Source of the DNA: Pseudomonas putida W15Oct28
Lineage (GTDB): Bacteria > Pseudomonadota > Gammaproteobacteria > Pseudomonadales > Pseudomonadaceae
Length of the DNA: 64,000 nucleotides
NCBI RefSeq assembly: GCF_000708715.2
Contig: NZ_JENB01000010.1
Span: 62,001-126,000, forward strand
Direction of reading: 5' to 3'
The notes below the pieces were generated by a model. That model saw only the letters and a list, made by a program, of their open reading frames with translations. It did not search any database and had not been told where the DNA came from. Of the stretch, positions 49,166-58,827 are shown one piece after another. The translations under genes were made by a program, and so were the position numbers. The first letter of the stretch is position 1. Every line of letters begins with the position of its first letter.

Positions 49166-49456
49166 TCAGCCCAGATCACCCTCGATAATCAGCACCTCCC
49201 GGTGATAGGCGCGCAATGCCATCGCCTTCGCTTCTGCATAAGCCGGGTCGGCGTAGCACGCCTTGGCCTGGGCGTAGCTGTCGAACTCGACAGCCAGTGC
49301 GCGTGTACTGGTATGCGATTCCACAAGTGCAGCGGGGTCGAGGACTTTGAGTTTTGCGCCGTACTTCTCGGCGATGGGCCCCCACAACCGCCCGTATTCC
49401 TGTTGAGCCTCTGTATCGGTAACAGCACCGCCCAGAATGATCCAGTAACCCTTCAT
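49166..49456 (-). CDS. DUF1330 family protein
   Basis: 96 residues of the dimeric alpha/beta-barrel type: MKGYWIILGGAVTDTEAQQEY, then EFDSYAQAKACYADPAYAEAKAMAL. Function unknown. The ATG at 49456 is preceded by AGGAG. It is last in a minus-strand run with a PNPOx-like and an SDR gene. Confidence 0.87.
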   Translation of the reverse strand: MKGYWIILGGAVTDTEAQQEYGRLWGPIAEKYGAKLKVLDPAALVESHTSTRALAVEFDSYAQAKACYADPAYAEAKAMALRAYHREVLIIEGDLG

Positions 49457-49511
49457 CAACGACTCCTGTGTTCACTTGCCTGAATAAGTGTTTGCGCAGC
49501 AGAAGGCTACC

Positions 49512-50078
49512 TCAGGGCGCTAGCCAGGAGGATTGCCAAACCCCCTCATGGCGCCGGAAGCGCGCCCGACGCTGTACAGGCTGGGTGAGGTCCAACCACT
49601 CCAGCGCCTGTGGCTTGATGCAGATGATCGCGAAATGTTCGAAACCATCCTGGCTGCGTGCGTAGGCGCTTTCAGGGGTTGCAATGGCGTGCCCCGGCAC
49701 AGCGCCATGTCGAAACAGCGCCTGGGTCTTGTCGCGCGCCGCCGACCAGCACCGTTGACGCTGCGCGAGATCCTCGACCAGGCTGGCCAGCCCCTCCATG
49801 CGCACCTGCGTCAGGCCGCAAGGGCTCAATGCGGTCAGTGCTACGCGTGGGTCAGCGGTTATCTGTGCGCATTTGGCCGAGCGCCTGTCGGCATAGAAGT
49901 ACAACGTGCCGACACTGGCGTCGACGTCGCGCAGCACGACCGTTCTGGAAGCAGGCCAGCCTTGTTCGTCCAGCGTAGAAAGCTGCATGAGCCTGTAGGG
50001 GTTACGCATTGGGCCGACCGGGATGGCCAATTGCGCCCAGATGCGCTGAAGCAGATCGTCGAGCATGCGAGCACCCAT
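49512..50078 (-). CDS. Pyridoxamine-phosphate-oxidase-like flavoprotein
   Basis: 188 residues with an FMN-binding split barrel: PYRLMQLSTLDEQGWPASRTVVLRDVD, LYFYADRRSAKCAQI and a C-terminal WLDLTQPVQRRARFRR. It lacks the full set of PdxH residues, so it is probably a member of the wider PNPOx group and not the vitamin B6 oxidase. The start could be 50078 or 50066; neither has a strong ribosome-binding site. Confidence 0.78.
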   Translation of the reverse strand: MGARMLDDLLQRIWAQLAIPVGPMRNPYRLMQLSTLDEQGWPASRTVVLRDVDASVGTLYFYADRRSAKCAQITADPRVALTALSPCGLTQVRMEGLASLVEDLAQRQRCWSAARDKTQALFRHGAVPGHAIATPESAYARSQDGFEHFAIICIKPQALEWLDLTQPVQRRARFRRHEGVWQSSWLAP

Positions 50079-50125
50079 GTTGCAGAAGGCGAATGCCGCA
50101 GCAGCGCGTGCTGCGGCCACGGCAG

Positions 50126-50830
50126 TCAGACGCTGCGTGTCACGCCGCCATCGACCTTGATGTTCTGCCCGGTGATGTAGGCAGCGCCTTCGCTGGCCAG
50201 AAACGCGATGGTGGCGGCCACTTCCTCGCTGGTGCCATAGCGTTTGAGCGGCACGCTGTCGCGGCGTTGTTCGGTGCCCGGCAGGCTGTCGATCCAGCCG
50301 GGGAGGACGTTGTTGATGCGCACGTTATCCCCGGCAAAATTGTCGGCGAAGATCTTGCTGAATGCAGCCAGGCCCGAGCGGAATACAGCCGATGTCGGGA
50401 ACAGCTCGCTCGGCTCGAACGCCCAGGCGGTGGAAATGTTGATGATCACGCCGCCCTTCTGGCGTTGCATGTAAGGCGTTACCAGGCGAGTAGGGCGAAT
50501 GACATTGAGCAGGTAGGTGTCCATGCCCTTGTGCCAGTCCTCGTCGCTGATCTCCAGGATCGGCGCGCGCGGACCATGGCCGGCGCTGTTGACCAGCACG
50601 TCGATGCGGCCCCACTTTTCCACCACGGCGTCGACCAGGCGTTTCAGGTCTTCAACCGACTGGTTGCTGCCGGTTACGCCAATGCCGCCAAGCTCGGCCG
50701 CCAGTGCTTCGCCCTTGCCCGAAGAGGAAAGGATGCCAACCTTGAAGCCGTCAGCGGCAAGGCGCCGTGCTGCTGCCGCGCCCATGCCGCTGCCACCGGC
50801 CGTGATAATCGCAACTTTTTCTACTGACAT
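50126..50830 (-). CDS. SDR-family oxidoreductase with altered active site
   Basis: 234 residues with a Rossmann fold: the glycine motif TAGGSGMGAAAARRL, NSAGH in place of NNAG, and INISTAWAF. The canonical YxxxK is missing: the stretch reads TSAVFRSGLAAF, so Ser and Arg stand at the usual Tyr and Lys positions. Cofactor binding looks intact (NAD(P)), but classic SDR catalysis is doubtful. It is first in a run with the PNPOx-like and DUF1330 genes. Confidence 0.85.
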   Translation of the reverse strand: MSVEKVAIITAGGSGMGAAAARRLAADGFKVGILSSSGKGEALAAELGGIGVTGSNQSVEDLKRLVDAVVEKWGRIDVLVNSAGHGPRAPILEISDEDWHKGMDTYLLNVIRPTRLVTPYMQRQKGGVIINISTAWAFEPSELFPTSAVFRSGLAAFSKIFADNFAGDNVRINNVLPGWIDSLPGTEQRRDSVPLKRYGTSEEVAATIAFLASEGAAYITGQNIKVDGGVTRSV

Positions 50831-50929
50831 GCTGCCTCCAGAACGTGAACTGTGGATTGCTTAGGTGCACTTACCTTAGCAGCAGCCTCAGTAACGAGGG
50901 AGACAGCCAAACTTTACCGTGACAGTAGA

Positions 50930-51823
50930 TTAACTATCGTCTGCCTGTTGCTTGAGCCAGCATTGGACGATGCCTAGCGACTCCGGCTGCTGCAGCTTTC
51001 GTGGCCACACCAGGTAGAACGACTTGTCCAGCCTGAGCTGCTGAGCGAACACCTGAACCAGCCTGCCCGCGACGATGTCATCGCTGACGAACGCCAGGCT
51101 GGCCAACGCAATGCCCTGACCACTGATGGCCGCGTCGATGGCCAATGAAGTCTGATTGAACCGCAGGTTCTTGGCAGTCGGTTGGGTGTGTTGCGGGAAC
51201 ACTGCAGCAAGGTACTGGGGCCAGAAATTATGGGCATCGTGAAGCATGATGAAATCTTGTAGCTGCGCAAAGCTGGGAGGGGCATGGGAGCCTTCAAACA
51301 GCTTTGGGCTGGCCACGGCGACGATGCGCTGCTCCATCAACAGTTCGCTGTTCAGACCCGCTCCGATCTCGGGCTTGCCATAGCGGACTGCGATATCCAC
51401 GCCATCGCTGCTGAAATGCGACAGCCGATCTGTGGCCAGCACGCGCAGGTCGATCTCCGGGTGGCTTTGGGCAAAGCTGCCCAGCCTGGGAATAAGCCAT
51501 TTGGAGGCAAAGGTCGGGGTAACGCTGACGGTCAGGTGAGAGGTTTGAGGCCGGAGCAGGCGGGTTGCCTCATCGATCATCGCCAAGGCGCTGCGAATGC
51601 TGCCGCTGTAACCCAGGCCCGCATCGGTCAGCGCCAGGCCCCGGGGCAGGCGCTCGAACAAGCGAAGGTTCAGGTTCGCTTCCAGCCCGCGTATCTGTTG
51701 CGCAACTGCCGCCTGGGTCACGCCCAGTTCCTCGGCAGCCAGGCGAAAGTTGAGGTGGCGGGCAACCACTTCAAACACGCGTAGCGCGTTAAGCGGGGGC
51801 AATTCAGGGAAACCGTTTGGCAT
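50930..51823 (-). CDS. LysR-family regulator, GcvA-like
   Basis: 297 residues. An N-terminal winged HTH (PPLNALRVFEVVARHLNFRLAAEELGVTQAAVAQQI) is followed by a type-2 periplasmic-binding effector domain (LTVSVTPTFASKWLIPRLG, DGVDIAVRYGK). The group with FASKWLIPRL is GcvA-like. It lies about 100 bases upstream of the SDR run on the same strand and is divergent from the polyamine regulator. Its target could be either. Confidence 0.87.
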   Translation of the reverse strand: MPNGFPELPPLNALRVFEVVARHLNFRLAAEELGVTQAAVAQQIRGLEANLNLRLFERLPRGLALTDAGLGYSGSIRSALAMIDEATRLLRPQTSHLTVSVTPTFASKWLIPRLGSFAQSHPEIDLRVLATDRLSHFSSDGVDIAVRYGKPEIGAGLNSELLMEQRIVAVASPKLFEGSHAPPSFAQLQDFIMLHDAHNFWPQYLAAVFPQHTQPTAKNLRFNQTSLAIDAAISGQGIALASLAFVSDDIVAGRLVQVFAQQLRLDKSFYLVWPRKLQQPESLGIVQCWLKQQADDS

Positions 51824-51974
51824 GACGAGGGCAATGGCCGGGCTGGGAAGATTCACCGCCGAGGCTACTCCCTGAGCACCTTTAAAGAAACCCGCGGCAC
51901 CGTTGCCAATCCGCATCCTTGCCCCCCGCTGCTTCTGTTCGCGACTGCACAAATTCAGAGTTCGGCTTGACTCG

Positions 51975-52006
51975 TGAAAATTTTCATGTAATTTTTCATG
52001 AAAAAT
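51975..52006. promoter_or_regulatory. Two perfect palindromes, candidate operators of the polyamine regulator
   Basis: TGAAAATTTTCA (51975-51986) and ATTTTTCATGAAAAAT (51991-52006) are perfect palindromes 4 bases apart and share the half-site TTTTCA. They lie just before the XRE-cupin regulator gene and probably bind it or its paralogue. They overlap an upstream ATG at 51998, which supports the later start at 52037. Confidence 0.6.
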
Positions 52007-52036
52007 AACACTAAAAATTTCACGGCAGCCCAATCG

Positions 52037-52591
52037 ATGAAGATGCACGAAGAGGTTGAAGCCCTCGCGATCCTTATTCACGACCTGCGCAAATTCAAGA
52101 ACCTGACCCTGGGCGAGCTGGCCGAGCGCATCAACCGCTCGGTCGGCTTCCTCTCTCAGGTCGAGCGTGGCGTCTCGCGCCCGACCGTGGCGGACCTCAC
52201 TGCCATCAGCGAAGCGCTCGGCGTGTCCACCGCGTACTTCTACAACCTGAGCAAGCCCCGCAGCATTGGTTGGGTCACGCGCCCCCACGAGCGGCGCACG
52301 CTGTACCTGGAGTCGGGCATCACCGATGTACTGGCTTCGCCCACCATCGCCGGTGCCTTCGCCATGCTCGACAGCCATCTGGAGCCTGGCGCCACCAGTG
52401 GCGAGGCGTACTTGAGTGACCGTTCCGAGCAGGGTTGTTTCGTGCTTGAAGGCGAACTCACGGTTTGGCTGGACGACCGCGAGGCCGTGACCCTGCAGGC
52501 CAACGACTGCTTCCAGGTGCAACCCCACGCGCAGTTCCGTTACGCCAACCTGACGGCAAAACCCACCCGCGTGCTCTGGGTCTTCAATTGA
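52037..52591 (+). CDS. XRE-cupin regulator, PuuR-like (polyamine catabolism)
   Basis: 184 residues. The N-terminal XRE-type HTH (LTLGELAERINRSVGFLSQVERGVSRPTVADL) is followed by a C-terminal cupin (GCFVLEGELTVWLDDREAV, DCFQVQPHAQFRYANL), the PuuR arrangement in which the cupin senses polyamine. The start at 52037 gives exactly the length of the paralogue at 56383. It is followed after 27 bases by the gamma-glutamylpolyamine synthetase gene. Two palindromes lie upstream. Confidence 0.85.
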   Translation: MKMHEEVEALAILIHDLRKFKNLTLGELAERINRSVGFLSQVERGVSRPTVADLTAISEALGVSTAYFYNLSKPRSIGWVTRPHERRTLYLESGITDVLASPTIAGAFAMLDSHLEPGATSGEAYLSDRSEQGCFVLEGELTVWLDDREAVTLQANDCFQVQPHAQFRYANLTAKPTRVLWVFN

Positions 52592-52618
52592 ATTCGTTCA
52601 CCTCACAAGGATAAGAAG

Positions 52619-53965
52619 ATGAGTGTCATCTTTGCGGATCTGCTGGCTGAAGTGCGCTCGTTCCGAGCGGAGCACCCAGACATTCGTTATGTCGACCTGA
52701 TTGCGCTGGACATCCCCGGGCACTTCTACGGCAAGCGCTACCCCATGGACATGCTGGAGAAAGTCGCAGCCGGTGCGCCGCTGAAGCTGCCGCAGAACTG
52801 CGTGCTGCTGGGCACTCAGGGTGGCCTTTACCCGATTGGTGATTACTGCTTTGCCGACGGCGACCCGGATGCTGCCCGGCGCCTGGTGCCGGGTACTCTG
52901 AAGCCGGTGCGCTGGGAAAAGGAAGTGATTGCCCAGATGCTCATCACCTCCGACGGCACCGCCAAGCCTATCGAGTTCGAGCCCCGTGAAGTGCTGGCCC
53001 GGGTGATTCAGCGCCTGGCCAAGCGTGGCATCCGCCCGGTGGTGGCCTTCGAGCTGGAGTTCTACCTGTTCGACCGCAAGCTCGACAACGGCCTGCCACA
53101 GTACCCACGCGACACGGCGACCGGCGACGAAGACGACCAGCCGAACATGCACATCGAGCGGCTTTCGCGCTTCTCGTCAGTGCTGCACGAGATGGTCGAT
53201 GGCGCCAACGAGCAGGGCGTGCCGGCGAACGTCATCACCGCAGAGCTGGGCCCCGGCCAGTTCGAGATCAACTTCTCCCACAGCGACGATGCCCTGAGCG
53301 CGGCGGACTGGTCGGCGCTGTTCTGCCGCAGTACCCGCGGTATCGCCATGAAGCACGGCTACCGCGCCAGCTTCATGAGCAAGCCGTACCTGGACGCGCC
53401 GGGCAGCGGCATGCATGTGCACGTGAGCCTGTATGACGCTGCCGGGAACAACATCCTGGCGGGCGCTGAACAGCGCAAGCTGCGCCATGCGGTGGCGGGG
53501 TGCCTGGAGCTGCTGCCGCACTGCATGCCGATCTTCGCCCCCAACCACAATGCTTACCGCCGCTACGGCGCCATGGTGAACGCGGCGAGCAAAGCCAGCT
53601 GGGGCTTCGAAGACCGTGATGCGTGCATTCGCATCCCCGAGTCCGACCCGCGCAACCTGCGCATCGAACACCGCCTTGCTGGCGCCGATGCCAACCCGTA
53701 CCTGGTGCTGGCGGCCATCCTGACCGGCATGGAGCATGGCCTGGACCGCGGCGTCGAGCCCATCGCCCCGCTGAACGAAAACCGTCAGAGCGGCATCGAC
53801 TTCCCCAAGGATGCCCTCAGTGCCCTGGCCGCCATGCGTCACCACCCGGTGGTCAACGAAGGCCTGGGCAGTGAGTTCGTGATGGTCTATTGCGAAAACA
53901 AATACCAGGAGCAACTGGACTTCATGCGCCACATCGATGCCCGCGAATACCGCTGGTTCCTGTAG
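52619..53965 (+). CDS. puuA: Gamma-glutamylpolyamine synthetase (glutamine-synthetase family)
   Basis: 448 residues. It joins glutamate to putrescine or other polyamines, the first step of the gamma-glutamylated route. The glutamine synthetase catalytic fold is seen in VVAFELEFYLFDR, AELGPGQFEINF, GSGMHVHVSLYD and NPYLVLAAIL. Context with PuuD-like and SpuC genes favours polyamine over ammonia as substrate. AAGGA precedes the ATG. Called spuB or spuI in Pseudomonas; the choice of name is uncertain. Confidence 0.9.
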   Translation: MSVIFADLLAEVRSFRAEHPDIRYVDLIALDIPGHFYGKRYPMDMLEKVAAGAPLKLPQNCVLLGTQGGLYPIGDYCFADGDPDAARRLVPGTLKPVRWEKEVIAQMLITSDGTAKPIEFEPREVLARVIQRLAKRGIRPVVAFELEFYLFDRKLDNGLPQYPRDTATGDEDDQPNMHIERLSRFSSVLHEMVDGANEQGVPANVITAELGPGQFEINFSHSDDALSAADWSALFCRSTRGIAMKHGYRASFMSKPYLDAPGSGMHVHVSLYDAAGNNILAGAEQRKLRHAVAGCLELLPHCMPIFAPNHNAYRRYGAMVNAASKASWGFEDRDACIRIPESDPRNLRIEHRLAGADANPYLVLAAILTGMEHGLDRGVEPIAPLNENRQSGIDFPKDALSALAAMRHHPVVNEGLGSEFVMVYCENKYQEQLDFMRHIDAREYRWFL

Positions 53966-54040
53966 GTGCCGAAGTTCGAACAGCGACGCTGCACCCTCCC
54001 TTTCAACACAACGCGCAATATGGATTTGCCGGAGGAAGAT

Positions 54041-54814
54041 ATGCCACGTGTGCCCGTTATCGGCATTACCGCATGCACCAGCATGATCGAGCTGCATGCA
54101 ACCCAGACCATCAGCGAGAAGTACGCACGCGCGGCAGCCAAGGCGGCGTGTGGGCTGCCCATCGTCATTCCCAGCCTCGGTGAGCTGATGGACAGCGCCG
54201 ATATTCTCGACGTGGTGGATGGGCTGATCTTCACCGGTTCGCCGTCCAACATCGAGCCGTTCCATTACAACGGCGCGGCCAGTGCAGCGGGCACCCATCA
54301 CGACCCGCTGCGTGATGCCACCACCTTGCCGCTGATGCGTGCGGCCATCGCCGCCGGCGTGCCGGTGCTGGGCATTTGCCGTGGCTTCCAGGAAATGAAC
54401 GTGGCACTGGGCGGCACCCTGCACCAGAAGGTCCACGAGACCGGTGTGTTCATGGACCACCGCGAAGGCAAGGGTGAGCCCATCGACCAGCAATATGGGC
54501 CGCGCCACACCATGCATGTGGAGCCCGGCGGCCTGCTCGACCGCATGGGCTTGCCGGCGATCTTCGATGTCAATTCCATCCATGGCCAGGGCATCGATTT
54601 ACTGGCCCCGGGGCTACGGGTGGAAGCGCTGGCACCCGATGGCCTGGTGGAAGCGATTTCGGTCGAGAACGGCAAGGGGTTTGCCCTGGCCGTGCAATGG
54701 CACCCCGAGTTCCAGGTCATGGACAACCCGCATTACCTGACCATCTTCCAGTCCTTTGGCAAGGCCTGCCGGCAGCGCTCGGTACTGCGCCAGAGGCTGT
54801 TGCTGTCGGCCTGA
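54041..54814 (+). CDS. puuD: Gamma-glutamyl-GABA hydrolase (class I amidotransferase-like)
   Basis: 257 residues of the peptidase C26 type. The nucleophile is in VLGICRGFQEMNVALGG, and the His-Glu pair is in LAVQWHPEFQ. It releases GABA from gamma-glutamyl-GABA in the polyamine pathway. GGAGGA stands before the ATG at 54041. It lies between the synthetase and the aminotransferase genes. The P. aeruginosa equivalent is named spuA. Confidence 0.9.
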   Translation: MPRVPVIGITACTSMIELHATQTISEKYARAAAKAACGLPIVIPSLGELMDSADILDVVDGLIFTGSPSNIEPFHYNGAASAAGTHHDPLRDATTLPLMRAAIAAGVPVLGICRGFQEMNVALGGTLHQKVHETGVFMDHREGKGEPIDQQYGPRHTMHVEPGGLLDRMGLPAIFDVNSIHGQGIDLLAPGLRVEALAPDGLVEAISVENGKGFALAVQWHPEFQVMDNPHYLTIFQSFGKACRQRSVLRQRLLLSA

Positions 54815-54884
54815 ACACCGACCGTTCCCAACTATAAAAAGTACTTGCGCAGCCTGGCTGCGCAACTTGATGGAGTAGAAGTCA

Positions 54885-56243
54885 ATGAGTGAAAAGAATT
54901 CGCAGACCCTTGCCTGGCAATCGATGAGCCGCGACCACCACCTGGCCCCGTTCAGCGATGTCAAACAGCTGGCCGAGAAAGGCCCGCGCATCATCACCTC
55001 GGCCAAGGGCGTGTACCTGTGGGACAGCGAGGGCAACAAGATTCTCGATGGCATGGCGGGCCTGTGGTGCGTGGCGGTCGGCTATGGCCGCGATGAGCTG
55101 GCCGACGTCGCCAGCCAGCAGATGAAGCAGCTGCCTTACTACAACCTGTTCTTCCAGACCGCGCACCCGCCCGCGTTGGAGCTGGCCAAGGCCATCGCCG
55201 ATGTGGCGCCGCAAGGCATGAACCATGTGTTCTTCACCGGCTCCGGTTCCGAAGGCAACGACACTGTGCTGCGCATGGTTCGCCATTACTGGGCGCTGAA
55301 GGGCAAGAAGAACAAGAACGTCATCATTGGCCGCATCAACGGTTACCACGGCTCTACCGTGGCCGGTGCGGCCCTGGGCGGCATGAGCGGCATGCACCAG
55401 CAGGGCGGGGTGATCCCGGATATCGTGCACATCCCGCAGCCGTACTGGTTCGGCGAAGGCGGTGACATGACCGAGGCCGACTTCGGTGTGTGGGCGGCCG
55501 AGCAGTTGGAGAAGAAGATCCTCGAAGTTGGCGTGGACAACGTTGCCGCCTTCATCGCCGAACCGATCCAGGGTGCCGGTGGTGTGATCATTCCGCCGCA
55601 AAGCTACTGGCCGAAGGTCAAGGAAATCCTCGCCAGGTACGACATCCTCTTCGTCGCCGACGAGGTGATTTGCGGTTTTGGCCGTACCGGTGAGTGGTTC
55701 GGTACCGATTACTACGACCTCAAGCCCGACCTGATGACCATTGCCAAGGGCCTGACCTCTGGTTACATCCCCATGGGCGGGGTGATCGTGCGTGACGAAG
55801 TGGCCAAGGTGATCAGTGAAGGCGGCGACTTCAACCACGGCTTCACCTATTCCGGCCACCCGGTGGCGGCTGCGGTGGGCCTGGAGAACCTGCGCATCCT
55901 GCGTGACGAGCAGATCATCCAGCAGGTGCACGACAAAACCGCGCCTTACCTGCAACAACGCCTGCGCGAACTGGCCGACCACCCACTGGTAGGCGAAGTG
56001 CGCGGCCTGGGCATGCTCGGCGCGATCGAGCTGGTGAAAGACAAAGCCACTCGCGCCCGTTACGAAGGCAAAGGCGTCGGCATGATCTGCCGCCAGCACT
56101 GCTTCGACAACGGCCTGATCATGCGCGCCGTGGGCGACACCATGATCATCGCGCCGCCGCTGGTGATCAGCATCGAGGAGATCGACGAACTGGTGGAAAA
56201 AGCCCGCAAGTGCCTGGACCTGACTTATCAGGCTGTTCGCTGA
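54885..56243 (+). CDS. spuC: SpuC, polyamine:pyruvate aminotransferase
   Basis: 452-residue class III PLP aminotransferase. It shows the cofactor stretch [20 protein letters not shown], the aspartate region [14 protein letters not shown] and the PLP lysine in [14 protein letters not shown]. SpuC transfers the amino group of putrescine or related amines to pyruvate. It is third in the operon with puuA and puuD. A hairpin follows. Confidence 0.92.
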   Translation: MSEKNSQTLAWQSMSRDHHLAPFSDVKQLAEKGPRIITSAKGVYLWDSEGNKILDGMAGLWCVAVGYGRDELADVASQQMKQLPYYNLFFQTAHPPALELAKAIADVAPQGMNHVFFTGSGSEGNDTVLRMVRHYWALKGKKNKNVIIGRINGYHGSTVAGAALGGMSGMHQQGGVIPDIVHIPQPYWFGEGGDMTEADFGVWAAEQLEKKILEVGVDNVAAFIAEPIQGAGGVIIPPQSYWPKVKEILARYDILFVADEVICGFGRTGEWFGTDYYDLKPDLMTIAKGLTSGYIPMGGVIVRDEVAKVISEGGDFNHGFTYSGHPVAAAVGLENLRILRDEQIIQQVHDKTAPYLQQRLRELADHPLVGEVRGLGMLGAIELVKDKATRARYEGKGVGMICRQHCFDNGLIMRAVGDTMIIAPPLVISIEEIDELVEKARKCLDLTYQAVR

Positions 56244-56254
56244 AGATAGTGTGA

Positions 56255-56276
56255 CTGGGCCGCAAGGCGGCCCCAG
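56255..56276 (+). terminator. Hairpin after spuC
   Basis: CTGGGCCGC AAG GCGGCCCCAG forms a stem with one extra base; no T-run follows. Confidence 0.45.
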
Positions 56277-56382
56277 ATTGCTTGCCTCACAGGCTGCAAA
56301 TCCTTGAACAATTTTGCTTTATGAGATGAATCATGTACTTTTCAGGGCATTCATTTTCCCGTCCGAAAGTCGCGATTCAACT

Positions 56383-56937
56383 ATGAAAGTGCACGAAGAA
56401 ATCGAAGGCCTGGCAGTACTGATTCGCGACCTGCGCAAGTTCAAAGGCCTGACGCTGGGCGAGCTGGCTCAGCGTATCGGCCGTTCGGTGGGCTTTCTGT
56501 CCCAGGTCGAACGGGGCGTGTCGCGCCCGACCGTGGCCGACCTCACCGCCATCAGCGAAGAGCTGGGCGTCTCCACCGCCTACTTTTACAAACTGGACAA
56601 GCCCCGCGAGCTTGACTGGGTCACCCGCCCTCACGAGCGGCGCACGCTTCACCTGGCCGGTGGCATCACCGATGTGCTGGCATCCCCCACGATAACGGGC
56701 GCGTTCTCCATGCTCGATAGCCACCTGGAGCCAGGGGCGAGCAGTGGTGAGGAGTACCTGGACGACAGCTCAGAGCAGGGCTGCTTCGTGCTCGAAGGCG
56801 AGCTGACCGTCTGGCTGGATGGCGGCGAGCCGGTAACGCTGCACGCCAGTGACAGTTTTCAGCTGCAACCCCACGCCAGTTTTCGCTACGCCAACCTCAC
56901 CGACAAACCCACCCGCGTGCTTTGGGTATTCAGCTAA
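56383..56937 (+). CDS. Second XRE-cupin regulator, paralogue of the PuuR-like gene
   Basis: 184 residues, nearly the same as the regulator at 52037 (HTH LTLGELAQRIGRSVGFLSQV, cupin GCFVLEGELTVWLDGGEPV), and of identical length. It stands alone between spuC and an MFS gene. Its upstream region lacks the two palindromes seen before the first copy, so its control may differ. It may regulate the transporter that follows or share operators with its paralogue. Confidence 0.85.
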   Translation: MKVHEEIEGLAVLIRDLRKFKGLTLGELAQRIGRSVGFLSQVERGVSRPTVADLTAISEELGVSTAYFYKLDKPRELDWVTRPHERRTLHLAGGITDVLASPTITGAFSMLDSHLEPGASSGEEYLDDSSEQGCFVLEGELTVWLDGGEPVTLHASDSFQLQPHASFRYANLTDKPTRVLWVFS

Positions 56938-57051
56938 AAGCGCACGGGCTTAGGTTGGTTGTCGCTTACCTTCAGATCAGCAATCCTGGATTTACCCTGT
57001 TTGCGCTTGCCACGCACACTGCGCGCCTGGTCCAACAATTCAGGGTTTCTC

Positions 57052-58263
57052 ATGCACTTTCAGGATGAACACACGATCGCCGTGTCAAAGCCCCTGTTCA
57101 GCTTGTTCTGTTTTGCCAGCTACCTGTTGTCGCTGTCTTATGGCTCCACCTTCCTGCTGGCATTGCTGGTGGGGGCGCATGGTGGCAACGAGCAGGATGC
57201 CGGCCATGTGATTTCAGCCGCCATGCTTAGTACATTTGCCGCCGTGCTGGTGTCCGGGCATTTGTCGGACCGCCTCGGTGCGGCACGCTCGATTGCGCTG
57301 TGCGGCCTGGCGCTGGTCATTGCAAACCTTGGGTTCGCCGTGAGTGCCAGCCACCAGCATCTGCTGATGATGTTCGGCTTGCTGCTGGGTGTGGGCTGGG
57401 GCGTTTTCTACACCTTGGGCCCGATAATCGTGGCCATGATCGTGCCGCCGGCACAGCGCTCGCGGTACTTTGCGCTGCTCTCGGGCAGCATGATGAGCGG
57501 TATCGGCTCGGCGCCCCTGGTCGGGCGCCTGGCAAGCCAGATGGGCCTGCCGGTAACGGCAACGTTTTATGTGGCAGCGCTGGCCAGCCTGATCGGTGTG
57601 GCCCTGTTCTGGCGTATGGCGAAACCGTTGGGCCAACTGCCCGACCGCTTTAGTGCTGCTGTCTCCAGGCTGTCTTGGCAGGCCACACAAAAAGTCCTGG
57701 GCTCAAGGGCCTTGTTCCCGATCCTCATGGTTGGCCTGGGCGGTGCGATCTTTGGCGGGCTGTCGAGTTTTCAAACGAGCTATGCCCAGGAAAAAGCACT
57801 CGATTACTCGCTGTTTTTTGTTGGCTTCATGAGCGCTGCCATCGCTGGGCGCATGTTTGTAGCCGGGCTGGTGGTAAAGCGCGACCCCTATCGGATGTCT
57901 TGCCTGCTGTCGGGGTTGATCGTGGTATCCCTGCTGATGTTCAAGTTCGTTGTGGCCGGTAGCCTTGGGTACCTTCTGGCGGCGATTGTGCTGGGTGTCG
58001 GTTATGGCCTGACCTATTCGGTGATCAACGGCCTTGCAGCCAACGAGGCGCCAGAAGGCACCACTACCCAGTCCCTGCTGCTGTTCAGCCTTTCGTATTT
58101 TGTCGGTGTGTTCGGTTTTCCGTTCCTGGCCGGCAAAATCATCATCGATAACGGGCTATCGATGATGCTGCTGATTCTTCTGGGTATTTCCTTGCTCAAT
58201 TGGTCGATCACGCTTGGGCGGCTGGTTTGGCGCAAGGCCAACGTACGCAACGCCATGGCGTAG
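57052..58263 (+). CDS. MFS transporter
   Basis: 403 residues with 12 membrane segments. The MFS signature loop is GHLSDRLGAARSIALCG after the second segment. GVGWGVFYTLGPIIVAMIVPP and ANEAPEGTTTQSLLLFSLSYF are other conserved helices. AGGG precedes the ATG at 57052. It follows the second PuuR-like regulator, so polyamine-related transport is possible but not shown. Confidence 0.85.
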   Translation: MHFQDEHTIAVSKPLFSLFCFASYLLSLSYGSTFLLALLVGAHGGNEQDAGHVISAAMLSTFAAVLVSGHLSDRLGAARSIALCGLALVIANLGFAVSASHQHLLMMFGLLLGVGWGVFYTLGPIIVAMIVPPAQRSRYFALLSGSMMSGIGSAPLVGRLASQMGLPVTATFYVAALASLIGVALFWRMAKPLGQLPDRFSAAVSRLSWQATQKVLGSRALFPILMVGLGGAIFGGLSSFQTSYAQEKALDYSLFFVGFMSAAIAGRMFVAGLVVKRDPYRMSCLLSGLIVVSLLMFKFVVAGSLGYLLAAIVLGVGYGLTYSVINGLAANEAPEGTTTQSLLLFSLSYFVGVFGFPFLAGKIIIDNGLSMMLLILLGISLLNWSITLGRLVWRKANVRNAMA

Positions 58264-58266
58264 ATT

Positions 58267-58827
58267 TCACTCAACCAAGGCAAGCCATGGCCAGCGTTCC
58301 CGGTAGCTGGCGGCTTTTGCCCTGAATAAACCGGGGCGGGGGTTCAGTTCGTTCATCCTCAGCAGGTTGTTCTGCAAGTCTTCCAGGCCATGCGTGCTGT
58401 AGAGCACACCTGTATGCACGTCAACGCCCAGGCAGGTCGAGCGGATCAGGTACCGGTCGATGCCATCCGTGACCTTGAGCAACGGTGTGTAAGCGCCGCC
58501 GAATTTCGCGTGGTACCACAAGTGAACGCGGGCCTGATTGCGCACCTCCACGTTGACACCCAAGTGTGCGCACGCCTGCTGAACCCTTGTGATGACCCGG
58601 TCCTCTGCTTCCCAGGACAGGTCAGCGTCGAAATAGGCAATGTCATAGTCCTTGATGCCCCAGCCGGCAGGCAGCCCTGCGCGGTGGTTCCAGAAGGTCT
58701 GGAACAGGGCACCTGCCACCAGCATGCAGCGGGGGATGTCCAGCGTTGCCAGCACGGCCAGCAGTGCCGGGTTTACCGGGTTTTCGTGGATGATCGCCAA
58801 AACCTGATCGTCAGTCAGTGAATGCAT
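58267..58827 (-). CDS. Nucleotidyltransferase family protein (DUF925-like)
   Basis: 186 residues. The nucleotidyltransferase-like signature is LVAGALFQTFWNHRAG and WGIKDYDIAYFDADLSWEAED, the pattern of a family often found as single genes in Pseudomonas. Substrate unknown. The ATG at 58827 has AAGGA 8 bases upstream. It is convergent with the MFS gene; the two stops are 3 bases apart. Confidence 0.85.
   Translation of the reverse strand: MHSLTDDQVLAIIHENPVNPALLAVLATLDIPRCMLVAGALFQTFWNHRAGLPAGWGIKDYDIAYFDADLSWEAEDRVITRVQQACAHLGVNVEVRNQARVHLWYHAKFGGAYTPLLKVTDGIDRYLIRSTCLGVDVHTGVLYSTHGLEDLQNNLLRMNELNPRPGLFRAKAASYRERWPWLALVE

Noticed and set aside
53177..54583. Minus-strand frame across puuA and puuD
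   Set aside because: It spans two real genes and their gap, and has no motif.
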